A stretch of 64,000 bases of DNA from positions 558,001 to 622,000 of the forward strand of contig JAHBTK010000003.1 in the NCBI GenBank assembly GCA_019638625.1. Direction: 5' to 3'. Positions 55,170-63,192 of this stretch are shown here, piece after piece (the first letter of the stretch is position 1; every line of letters starts with the position of its first letter). Source of the DNA: Chitinophagaceae bacterium. GTDB lineage: Bacteria > Bacteroidota > Bacteroidia > Chitinophagales > Chitinophagaceae. Both the position numbers and the translations under genes were made by a program. The notes beneath the pieces were generated by a model. That model was not told the origin of the DNA. It saw only the letters and a list, made by a program, of their open reading frames with translations, and made no database searches.

Positions 55170-57077
55170 TTATTGAATAACGGACAATTCTGTCCTCCTG
55201 TTAAGCAGCTTTCCTTCTTCCGTTGTATTGTCCGCCACTGGTTTTGTGGATCCGAAACCTTTGGCCTGGAGTCGTTTGGCGTCTATTCCTTTTGATACCA
55301 GATAAGCCACCACCGCTTTTGCCCTGTTCTCTGATAATCGCAGGTTGTTGCTTGCATCACCGGTATTATCGGTATGTCCGCCAATCAGGATCTTAATACC
55401 GGGATTGTCATTCAGCATCTGAACCACGCGGTCCAGTTCTGACAAAGACTGCGGTTGCAGTTCGTACTTGTTGATATCAAAAAATATGTTGTTCAATACA
55501 ATAGAAGCATTTGCTTCAATGGGTTGTAATCCTATGTCTATAGTATAAGTGGAGTCTGCGGCACTTTGTGCCAGGGGGAAATTCCCGGAATAAAAGAGGT
55601 AGCCTTTCCGGTTTACATTGAATGCATAGTCCTTACCGGTAGGCAGGGTGATCAGGTAGTTCCCCGATTCATCCGTCTGGACATTCAACAGGGTTTGTCC
55701 TTCTTCAATATCGATCAATTCTACAGTGGAAGGCAGGCCATCACCCCTCTTTTTATCAAATACTTTTCCTTTTACCCAAAGCGTTTTATGAGGTCGTACC
55801 GTTTCTCTCAGCTCAAAGGAATATATATCAAGTCCTCCTCTTGTATCAGCCCTGTCGCTGGCATAGTATGCCGTTTTACCGTCTGCCGCCACTACCAGGC
55901 TCCCTTCGTTCTCTATTGTGTTGATAGGGTACCCGAGATTGGTGACGTCCTTCCAGTTGCCGCCCGCCTGACGCCTTGTTACGAACAGGTCATCGCCTCC
56001 ATACCCCCTATGCCCGTTGGAAGTAAAGTACAGGGTTTGATTATCGGCATGCACAAAAGGGCAGCTTTCGTCCCCGATAGTATTGATCTCTTCGCCCAGA
56101 TTCTCCGGTTCACTCCATCCGCCATCCGGCAAGCGCCTGCATACATAAATATCTTTACCGCCAAAACCACCGGGACGGTTGCTGGAAAAATACAATTCTC
56201 TTTTATCCGGCGATAACGAAGGGGCCGACTCCCAGAATTCGGTATTGACCGGCTCTCCGAGATTTTCAGGAGCGCTCCAGCCCCGTTTGGTTTTTATGGA
56301 TAAATACAAATCGCAACCGCCCATACCTTCGGGAAAATTGCAGCCCGTAAATATCAGCCATTCACCATCCTGGGAAATATTCTGGGCGCCTTCATTAAAG
56401 TTGCTGTTGATATCTCCTGCCATTCCCCTGGCAAAACTCCAGCCGCCCTCTTTACGATTGCTTTCAAAAAAATCTTCATTATACCCCTTTACTCTCCTGG
56501 TAAATACAAGCGTGTTATCATCCACCGTGATAGATGGATAGTACTCCAGGTCCGCACTGTTAACACTATCACCCAGGTTTTGTGGGGAGAAGACATATGC
56601 CTGCGCGTGTTCTCTGGCGTAATCCACAGCAAATTCAAAACATCTCTTCCTGTACTCTCCGGCTTTCCTGCTGGGTTCATTCAATGTGGGGCTGGAAAGA
56701 AAATCCGTTACGGCGGCAAGGGCCTGTTCGAATTTTCCAAGCCCGGCAAGATTGATAGCATATGGTAATTTATAGTCCCTGGTGTATGCCGGATCAATTA
56801 CAAACGCTTCTTCGTAGCTGGTAATACTTTTTTCATAGGATTTTATCTGCCCGTATATACCTGCTTTGGTAAGGTAGGCGTCCACAAATTTTTTATCTTT
56901 TGCAATCGACTGATCTATGTACTGCAGCGCGGTTTCGTATTCCCCGTCCTGGGCCTTGTCCAGCCCGATATTATAAAGGTTGATCGCTTTTTTATTTACT
57001 TTATCAGGATTGTATTGCTGACCGTACCCCCAGGTAGCAGCCAAACAACAAAAGCACAATATAATGACCGGTTTCAT
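55170..57077 (-). CDS. OmpA-family protein with TPR and PD40 propeller (PorE-like)
   Basis: 635 residues. A signal peptide (VIILCFCCLAATWGYG) is followed by tetratricopeptide-like repeats (about 25-125), a WD40-like PD40 propeller (about 170-410; blades such as SAPSLSPDKRELYFSSN and GFGGKDIYV), a carboxypeptidase-regulatory-like domain (about 430-510) and a C-terminal OmpA domain (about 525-635) with the peptidoglycan-binding pattern GHTDNTGD and LSENRAKAVVAYL. This order is that of PorE, a component of the type IX secretion apparatus, although many Bacteroidota have several paralogs. No PorP/SprF partner is adjacent. Located between outer membrane and peptidoglycan. Confidence 0.88.
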   Translation of the reverse strand: MKPVIILCFCCLAATWGYGQQYNPDKVNKKAINLYNIGLDKAQDGEYETALQYIDQSIAKDKKFVDAYLTKAGIYGQIKSYEKSITSYEEAFVIDPAYTRDYKLPYAINLAGLGKFEQALAAVTDFLSSPTLNEPSRKAGEYRKRCFEFAVDYAREHAQAYVFSPQNLGDSVNSADLEYYPSITVDDNTLVFTRRVKGYNEDFFESNRKEGGWSFARGMAGDINSNFNEGAQNISQDGEWLIFTGCNFPEGMGGCDLYLSIKTKRGWSAPENLGEPVNTEFWESAPSLSPDKRELYFSSNRPGGFGGKDIYVCRRLPDGGWSEPENLGEEINTIGDESCPFVHADNQTLYFTSNGHRGYGGDDLFVTRRQAGGNWKDVTNLGYPINTIENEGSLVVAADGKTAYYASDRADTRGGLDIYSFELRETVRPHKTLWVKGKVFDKKRGDGLPSTVELIDIEEGQTLLNVQTDESGNYLITLPTGKDYAFNVNRKGYLFYSGNFPLAQSAADSTYTIDIGLQPIEANASIVLNNIFFDINKYELQPQSLSELDRVVQMLNDNPGIKILIGGHTDNTGDASNNLRLSENRAKAVVAYLVSKGIDAKRLQAKGFGSTKPVADNTTEEGKLLNRRTELSVIQ

Positions 57078-57175
57078 AATTATATTCCTGATAATGAATA
57101 ACGAAGCTATTTAAATTTTATTCCACCCTTTGCAATAAAATGTTAAGGGATACCTTTTTTCACGAAATCTAGTTT

Positions 57176-57183
57176 TACATTTG
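57176..57183 (+). promoter_or_regulatory. Possible promoter of the DoxX-type gene
   Basis: tacatttg fits the -7 consensus TAnnTTTG exactly. A T-rich stretch about 16-22 bases upstream may serve as the -33 element. The start codon follows at 57243. Confidence 0.5.
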
Positions 57184-57242
57184 ACGTTCTTAATCAACAG
57201 ACTTTACGCCGGGAGCAGATCGTTTCACCGGGTGGCAATAAA

Positions 57243-58391
57243 ATGATATCCATGAAATCAACTCTCAAAATTATTCGCGGTATTGTAGGAGTGCTGTTTA
57301 TTTTTTCCGGACTGGTGAAAGCAAACGATCCGCTTGGGCTCGCCTATAAGATGCAGGAGTTTTTCGAAGTATGGGCGCAATCAGGTTTTTTGCCGGGGCT
57401 GATGCATGGTTTAAATGATTATGCATTGATCTTTTCGATTCTCATGATCACGTTTGAGATCGTAGCCGGTGTAGCCGTGCTGGTAGGATGGCGGATGAGA
57501 TTATTCAGTTGGCTGCTGCTTATCCTGATCATCTTCTTCACTTTCCTTACCGGTTACGCGTATTTATCCGGGAAATTCAGGAGTTGTGGTTGTTTTGGTG
57601 ATTGTATTCCTTTGTCTCCCAAAGCTTCTTTTATCAAGGATATCGTGCTTACCGTCCTGATCCTTGTAATATTCGCCTACCGCAATAAAATAAAACCGGC
57701 GTTTTCTTCTTTTATCAGCATAGGCGTTATCATTATTTCCACCGTTGCCACGTTGTGGCTGCAGATGCATATACTCAAACATTTGCCCATAGCAGATTGT
57801 TTGCCTTTTAAAAAAGGAAAATCGATCCCCCAGGGAATGAAAATTCCGGCAGGGGCCATACCAGACAGTACCGTGATCACTTTTGTGTATACCAGGGAGG
57901 GGCAGCAGGTGGAATTTACCGCAGACAACTTCCCGGATGATTTTGATGAAGACCTGTACAAATTTGAAAGAAGATATGACAAGCTGATCCGTAAAGGAAA
58001 TGCGGAACCTCCCATAAAGGATTTTCGCCTGGTAACCCTGAGCGGTACGGACACCACGGAAGCATTGCTGCAGAACGGCGGCTTTACCGGCCTGCTGTTC
58101 ATAAAAGACAAGCTGGATAGCGCCGCCTGGTTCAGCGAGCTGAAAGCCCTGTATGAGAAACTGGGAGAGAAGTCCATCCCGATGTATGCCATAAGCAATA
58201 ACATAGAAGCGGTAGTACCCCATTTCAGTAATATGCCTGATGCGGGAATGCTGAAATGCGATGTGGTACCCATAAAAACGGCGGCGAGGGCCAATCCTAC
58301 TTTTTATCTGTTGCACAACGGTACCATACTCAATAAATGGAGTTATGCGGATCTGAAGCAGGCCATAAAAGCGGTGGAGCAGCTTCCTTAG
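57243..58391 (+). CDS. DoxX/MauE-like membrane protein with C-terminal thioredoxin-like region (BT_3928 type)
   Basis: 382 residues; ATG at 57243, with another three codons later. The N-terminal half has four or five hydrophobic helices of the DoxX/MauE type, with the loop RSCGCFGDCIPLSPKASF holding paired cysteines. After a further helix (SIGVIIISTVATLWLQ) comes a soluble region whose LTLSGTDTTEALLQ and LLFIKDK resemble a thioredoxin-like fold. This arrangement is common in Bacteroidota as a protein of unknown function, probably linked to envelope redox. It is divergent from the OmpA-type gene. Confidence 0.82.
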   Translation: MISMKSTLKIIRGIVGVLFIFSGLVKANDPLGLAYKMQEFFEVWAQSGFLPGLMHGLNDYALIFSILMITFEIVAGVAVLVGWRMRLFSWLLLILIIFFTFLTGYAYLSGKFRSCGCFGDCIPLSPKASFIKDIVLTVLILVIFAYRNKIKPAFSSFISIGVIIISTVATLWLQMHILKHLPIADCLPFKKGKSIPQGMKIPAGAIPDSTVITFVYTREGQQVEFTADNFPDDFDEDLYKFERRYDKLIRKGNAEPPIKDFRLVTLSGTDTTEALLQNGGFTGLLFIKDKLDSAAWFSELKALYEKLGEKSIPMYAISNNIEAVVPHFSNMPDAGMLKCDVVPIKTAARANPTFYLLHNGTILNKWSYADLKQAIKAVEQLP

Positions 58392-58472
58392 CGAAAAGGT
58401 TTCATTGAGCTAGCGGAAAGGATGATATAGTTCACGGTAGCGGATAACCGAAAACAGTCAACAGCGCATTAC

Positions 58473-59984
58473 TCAGGAGGTATGCTGCCTGCGCAGTTTC
58501 CGGCCGGAGGAATAATAGTAATAACCGGCGAGGGCAGCAGCAGTAAGGGTAATACCGATACCCGCAGCCAGCATGGTTGAACGTTTTTCAAAAAAACGGC
58601 GTTCCAGTCCGGTTTTTAATGTGAGAAGAGGTTTTAGTGAGTTTGCCGGCAGTATGCTATCCGCCCATAATTTTACGGCCGGGAGAGCGCTGTCTGTTGC
58701 AATCCCTATACCGGAAGCTTGCAGCATAGGGATATCTTCCACCAGGTTGCTGACATATATCATATTCTTTTGCGATATCCCCATCTTTTCCGCTAAGAAT
58801 TCCAGGATACCGCTTTTGTTGTAGGATATCCCGGTATTGTCCGTTTGCGTATTATCGTACCGGAAATAATCGGGGACTTCTACTTCACCGGTAACGATGC
58901 TTCTGTCTATTACCAGGTGATTGGCAAATGCATAGTCGAAGCCAAGTTTATTTTTGATATGATTGGCAACAATATCAAATCCACCCGAAACAAGCGCACA
59001 GATATATCCATTATTTTTCAGCCGCATGATCACGTCCCTCGCATGCTCAGCGAGGGGTATTTCATCAGCCAGCGACTGAAGATCCGGGAGAGACTTTCCT
59101 TTAAGCATAGCAGCCAGCTGCCTGACACCGCCTGTTGCGTCTATCCCCGGAGACCTTGCTTTTTGTAATTGGGGTTCCAACTGGTAGTAACGTGCGGCCG
59201 TTTCGTAAAAGTCATATTTCAGGACCACACCGATATCCACGATCACTATTTTTTTGAGCTTTTGTATCGATTCGGAGATCACAATATCCATTTCATCGCT
59301 TATCGCTCGGATATTGGATAGTGTCTCCAGGTTGCGGCTGGGGAGCAGCTCTGCTTTTCTCAAAATAGTAGCCGACACCTGCCGCGACATTTTTCCAAGG
59401 GACTCCAGGCTCTGCATATCGTTTTTGATATATCCTATATTTACCTCTTTTATCCGTTGCTTTTTGTAATACGCGTCTATCAGCAGCCCGATATCTACCC
59501 CGTAATCATTTTCAAATTCCACCTGCAGCAGCAAATCTTTTCGGGCAGCGATCATTCCGCTGAGTGGCTGGCTGAAGCGTTCCAGCTCCGGGAAAAAGAT
59601 ACTCAATAATGGCTTTGCAACCAATTGGGTTACCCTGCCTGCCTGACGGTCGAAGCAGGATTTTATGAAATCCGCTTCCCCGTTGAGAATATCATTTGTC
59701 AGCAGTGCGATAATATCTTTCGGGTAAGTAAGGATATCCGCATCCAGGTAAACGATGATGTCATAGCTGGCGGCCAGCAATCCCTCGTGCATGGAAATAC
59801 CCTTTCCTCTCCGGGAGCTGGTAACTACGCGGGCTCCTTCCTTCAGCGCCGCTATACCGGTATTATCACCGGAGTTGTCATCTACCACAATTATCTCCAT
59901 AACCAGGTCCGAATGCCTGATGCGCCGGATCACTTTCCGGATAGTAGCCGCTTCGTTGTAGGCAGGTATGATAACACTGATCAT
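58473..59984 (-). CDS. GT81-like glycosyltransferase fused to a HAD-like domain and C-terminal membrane helix
   Basis: 503 residues from the ATG at 59984. Residues 1-205 form a GT-A fold: SVIIPAYNEAATI, VVDDNSGDNT, metal-binding DAD at 81-83, and GRVTQLVAKPLL (116-127), FSQPLSG and YGVDIGLLID (161-170), which resemble glucosyl- or mannosyl-3-phosphoglycerate synthase (GT81). From about residue 245 a HAD domain follows (VSGGFD near 333), but motif I reads VDIGVVL instead of DxDxT and motif IV reads VSNLVEDIPM instead of GDGxND, so phosphatase activity is doubtful. A membrane helix near 470-491 ends it. Last gene of a leftward cluster. Confidence 0.75.
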   Translation of the reverse strand: MISVIIPAYNEAATIRKVIRRIRHSDLVMEIIVVDDNSGDNTGIAALKEGARVVTSSRRGKGISMHEGLLAASYDIIVYLDADILTYPKDIIALLTNDILNGEADFIKSCFDRQAGRVTQLVAKPLLSIFFPELERFSQPLSGMIAARKDLLLQVEFENDYGVDIGLLIDAYYKKQRIKEVNIGYIKNDMQSLESLGKMSRQVSATILRKAELLPSRNLETLSNIRAISDEMDIVISESIQKLKKIVIVDIGVVLKYDFYETAARYYQLEPQLQKARSPGIDATGGVRQLAAMLKGKSLPDLQSLADEIPLAEHARDVIMRLKNNGYICALVSGGFDIVANHIKNKLGFDYAFANHLVIDRSIVTGEVEVPDYFRYDNTQTDNTGISYNKSGILEFLAEKMGISQKNMIYVSNLVEDIPMLQASGIGIATDSALPAVKLWADSILPANSLKPLLTLKTGLERRFFEKRSTMLAAGIGITLTAAALAGYYYYSSGRKLRRQHTS

Positions 59985-60070
59985 TGCAGATATATTAATC
60001 CTTAATACCCGGAATATCGGCAAATTTCAGACCGTATCATTGTCTTTACTGTTAATATTGCGCAGAAATG

Positions 60071-61276
60071 CTATGAAAGTCCCGCATATTCCTGCAGGTA
60101 CCGGTATTCTGGTGTAAGGCTGCCATTTTTTACCATGGTGGCACGGTCAATGATATCGGAGCCTCCTTTTATTACAAGATCTTCCAGGATGAATTTTATA
60201 AGTTGTTCTCCAAAATAACGGGAAGCATCGCGGGGTAACTCATTGGGAAGATTACCAACAGCCATTACATCAATAGAGCCCTCAATATAAGGCGCTGTTT
60301 TTTCAAAGCTCTTCCTGTTTACGCCATATACGGGATCTTCAATGGTCTGGTCTCCAAGGTTAATGGGCACAGAGCCTTCTTTGTCATCCGTTACATCGGC
60401 AATGGTCTGAATAATAAAATCCTCCCGGGACACATCTTCTTTTTCAAAAAGACGGGGCATGGAAGGTTCCCAGTAAATTCCGTTCATCAGGATGTCGGAC
60501 TGGGTGGTATAAGGCCTAAAAACAGATTCATAGTGCTGAGGGTTTTCATGAAAATCGGTACGGTTGTACTTCCCTGTTAGTTTGCTCTTGTATAAGTCCG
60601 GACCCTTCAACTGTGTGTATACCGGGTAAGAAAATCTTCTTATCATATAGTCCTCCGGCTCCACTTCGTGAACTCCAACCAGGGTCATTACTTCCAGTAT
60701 GCCGTGCGCCACCCTGCCGGACCCGGTAACCGCTATTTTGACATTGGGAATTTTCAATCCAAAATACGTGTGGATAAGCTCGCGGAAGCTCCGTTGCCGG
60801 AACACCCTCCCCAGTTCAAACAATCCTGTACGCTTTCCATATGCCATAAGCCCGTTATGAGCCCCCACTACTCCGGCAAAAAAGCCGAAACCAATTATTC
60901 TTTGTCCATCTTCAAACTCCAGGCACTCATAGTCAATCAGGGTTATTTTTTTTTCAATGATCTTTCGGAACATATCCCTGTTATAGGGCTGCTGCTTCCT
61001 GGTGTGTGAAAAAAACAGGTAAGTTTTGTTTTCAAGCAGCATATCCACCGGTACTTCCTTAATGCCGAACAAAATGTCACAAGCACGCATATCTTCTTTC
61101 ACTTCCACACCGGCCATTTCATATTCGCGGTCGCTAAAGCAGCGGGTAGCCGATGCCTGTGCGATTACCCTCACTCCGGAATTTTGCGCATGGATCCATT
61201 TACATTGAGCGGGAGTCAACGCTACCCTGTTGTCTGCGGGTATTTTTCCTTCGCTTATTAAGCCGATTGTTACCAC
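60071..61276 (-). CDS. Saccharopine dehydrogenase/alanine dehydrogenase-like NAD(P) enzyme
   Basis: 401 residues starting with GTG at 61276. The N-terminal half follows the alanine dehydrogenase/transhydrogenase domain (IGLISEGKIPADNRVALTPAQ), and KIAVTGSGRVAHGILEVMTL is the nucleotide-binding turn. The end region resembles the lysine-ketoglutarate reductase/saccharopine dehydrogenase group. The reaction is probably oxidative or reductive amination, the substrate not clear. It lies between the esterase (67 bp) and the GT81-HAD gene (86 bp), all leftward. Confidence 0.82.
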   Translation of the reverse strand: MVTIGLISEGKIPADNRVALTPAQCKWIHAQNSGVRVIAQASATRCFSDREYEMAGVEVKEDMRACDILFGIKEVPVDMLLENKTYLFFSHTRKQQPYNRDMFRKIIEKKITLIDYECLEFEDGQRIIGFGFFAGVVGAHNGLMAYGKRTGLFELGRVFRQRSFRELIHTYFGLKIPNVKIAVTGSGRVAHGILEVMTLVGVHEVEPEDYMIRRFSYPVYTQLKGPDLYKSKLTGKYNRTDFHENPQHYESVFRPYTTQSDILMNGIYWEPSMPRLFEKEDVSREDFIIQTIADVTDDKEGSVPINLGDQTIEDPVYGVNRKSFEKTAPYIEGSIDVMAVGNLPNELPRDASRYFGEQLIKFILEDLVIKGGSDIIDRATMVKNGSLTPEYRYLQEYAGLS

Positions 61277-61343
61277 TCAAGCTGCTTTTGAGGTTTATGG
61301 ATTAGCGGGACCCGACCTGTATCTCCAGTCAATTATACCAACA

Positions 61344-62072
61344 CTAAAATCTGCTTCCGATAAAATGAGGCAACATTTTGCGCCAGGTGGGCCAATCATG
61401 AGTTATGTCTTCTCCCCAGATATCCAGTTCATGGGGGATGTTTTTTTCCGCCAGCACTCCGGAGAAGCGCTTGTTGGCCTGGGGATCTTCATGTGCGCCG
61501 CTACCAGTGGCAATGATAATTTTACCAGCCCTTATATTATTCAGGTACCACTCATCCGTAAGGTTGGGTATATAGTGAATGGGCGAATTATAATAAACCT
61601 GTTCATCATAATAACCTTTTGTGTACTCTGTAAGATCGTACACGCCACTCATGGCAATTACCCCGTTGAACAGGTCGGGGCGCTTTAGAAACAGGTTCAT
61701 AGAATGTAAAGCTCCGAATGAGGCGCCGCTCACTATTATGGGTGTTTCCCAGGAAGTGTGGTTCTTGATATAGGGAACCACTTCATTGAATACATATTCA
61801 TTAAACTGGTTTTGACGGATGGCTTTGTGAGCACCTTCCATATGATCATTTAGCCAGCTCTCCGTATTAATACTGTTGATAGAAAACACCTTTATTTTTC
61901 CGGCATCTATGAACGGCGTGAGTGCATCAATCAGTTGAAACCGTTCGTACTCTTCAAAATCCGCTGCCGCTGTAGGCACCAGCAGCAGGGCAAATCCATA
62001 ATGACCATATACCGCTACCGGCATATCTTTCCCCAAAGCATGACTATACCAGGACATTTTTTCTACATACAT
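61344..62072 (-). CDS. Esterase-family alpha/beta hydrolase (EstD-type)
   Basis: 242 residues. No signal peptide. The nucleophile elbow SGASFGALHSMN with Ser near residue 118, the acidic loop IATGSGAHED and the catalytic His in DITHDWPTW fit the esterase D/antigen-85-like hydrolases. The start EKMSWYSHALGKDMPVAVYG is typical too. It is 30 bp from the ParA gene and shares its direction, so both are likely in one operon. Substrate unknown. Confidence 0.85.
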   Translation of the reverse strand: MYVEKMSWYSHALGKDMPVAVYGHYGFALLLVPTAAADFEEYERFQLIDALTPFIDAGKIKVFSINSINTESWLNDHMEGAHKAIRQNQFNEYVFNEVVPYIKNHTSWETPIIVSGASFGALHSMNLFLKRPDLFNGVIAMSGVYDLTEYTKGYYDEQVYYNSPIHYIPNLTDEWYLNNIRAGKIIIATGSGAHEDPQANKRFSGVLAEKNIPHELDIWGEDITHDWPTWRKMLPHFIGSRF

Positions 62073-62102
62073 AAGCAGATGTTTTTTACATTTCGCCGGC
62101 GG

Positions 62103-62846
62103 CTACTCCAATACGCCCTCTTTGATCTCCGACCACAGGTCGGCATAACACTGAGCGGCGTAGCTACTGGGAGCAAAAGAGGCTATGGGCGTACGATGAA
62201 TACCCATCTTCTCTACATCGGACAAATATGGTATATAATTCTGAAAGAACTTCCTGTCTTTGTATAATTTTTCCATTATTTCATTATGCATATTCTTGCG
62301 TAGATCAGCCATGGTGAAAAAACACATAAGTGTTGACGCGTCAAGGTCCTTTTCCTTAAAATAGTCTTTGGTCATGGTATAAGTCCTTATAGAGAGCGTA
62401 GTAGGGATCACAGGCATCAGCGCAATGTCTACCGCATTGAATACATTTTCCGAAAGCACCGAAAAGCCCGGCGGGCAGTCGAGAAAAACAAAATCATATT
62501 GTTTGTTTAGCGAACTTAAAACGGATTTTAACCGCTTTTTAGAAGTTTTCATCTCTTCGAACAGGATATCAAAACTCTTTGCGGAAACATCAGCCGGAAT
62601 AATATCCAGGTTCTCATAGTCGGTAGGCATAATGGCTTCCTGCAGATCCGCTCCTTTTTCAATGAGCTTTTTGATACCGCCTTTATGTTCGGATTTTGAC
62701 TGGTAATAAAAGCTGGCCGACCCCTGCGGATCAATATCCCAGAGTAAAGTTTTGTATCCGTCCTGTGCTGCCAGGTAAGCAAAATTTACACAGGAAGTAG
62801 TTTTACCCACACCCCCTTTCAGATTGTATAATGCTATTGTAACCAT
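62103..62846 (-). CDS. ParA/Soj-family ATPase (orphan)
   Basis: 247 residues. The deviant Walker A LKGGVGKTTSCVNFAYLAA at residues 9-27 (KGGVGKTT with the signature Lys), WDIDPQGSASFYY and FVFLDCPPGFSVLSENVFNA (Walker B) define the ParA family. Such ATPases place chromosomes, plasmids or protein complexes in the cell. No ParB or centromere-like repeats are visible beside it, so it is an orphan, possibly positioning an enzyme complex. First gene of the leftward cluster with the esterase, dehydrogenase and GT81-HAD genes. Confidence 0.9.
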   Translation of the reverse strand: MVTIALYNLKGGVGKTTSCVNFAYLAAQDGYKTLLWDIDPQGSASFYYQSKSEHKGGIKKLIEKGADLQEAIMPTDYENLDIIPADVSAKSFDILFEEMKTSKKRLKSVLSSLNKQYDFVFLDCPPGFSVLSENVFNAVDIALMPVIPTTLSIRTYTMTKDYFKEKDLDASTLMCFFTMADLRKNMHNEIMEKLYKDRKFFQNYIPYLSDVEKMGIHRTPIASFAPSSYAAQCYADLWSEIKEGVLE

Positions 62847-63192
62847 ACAATGAATATAGAATATTTTATATTATTGAGATCGCAAAATCAGCCTTTCACA
62901 GTGTCGGCATTTTAACAGCATAATAATCAGCCATTTGCGGGCCGTATAACACCAGTAGCAGCAGGTTGTCTCCGAGAACAATTGGCGTCTTTTAGTGTTA
63001 TGAGTTGTCTTTGTGATCCCCCGGAGGAACTGTATTATCTCCCACGGATAACACAAAAGAGCGGATGGTTGAATCTGCCTCAGCCAGGTATCCTTTACCG
63101 AAAAAAACAACAAATATCACCCGGGACTGATAACCGCAGCTTCGGCCGGCTGGCTGCTATTTTCGTATATTTAATCTACTAAAACGATTTTA
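62847..63192. other. Divergent intergenic region
   Basis: About 345 bases between the ParA gene and the GH140-like gene. The first 35 bases upstream of ParA are nearly all A/T and probably hold its promoter. Short frames here have no protein-like features. Confidence 0.4.
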
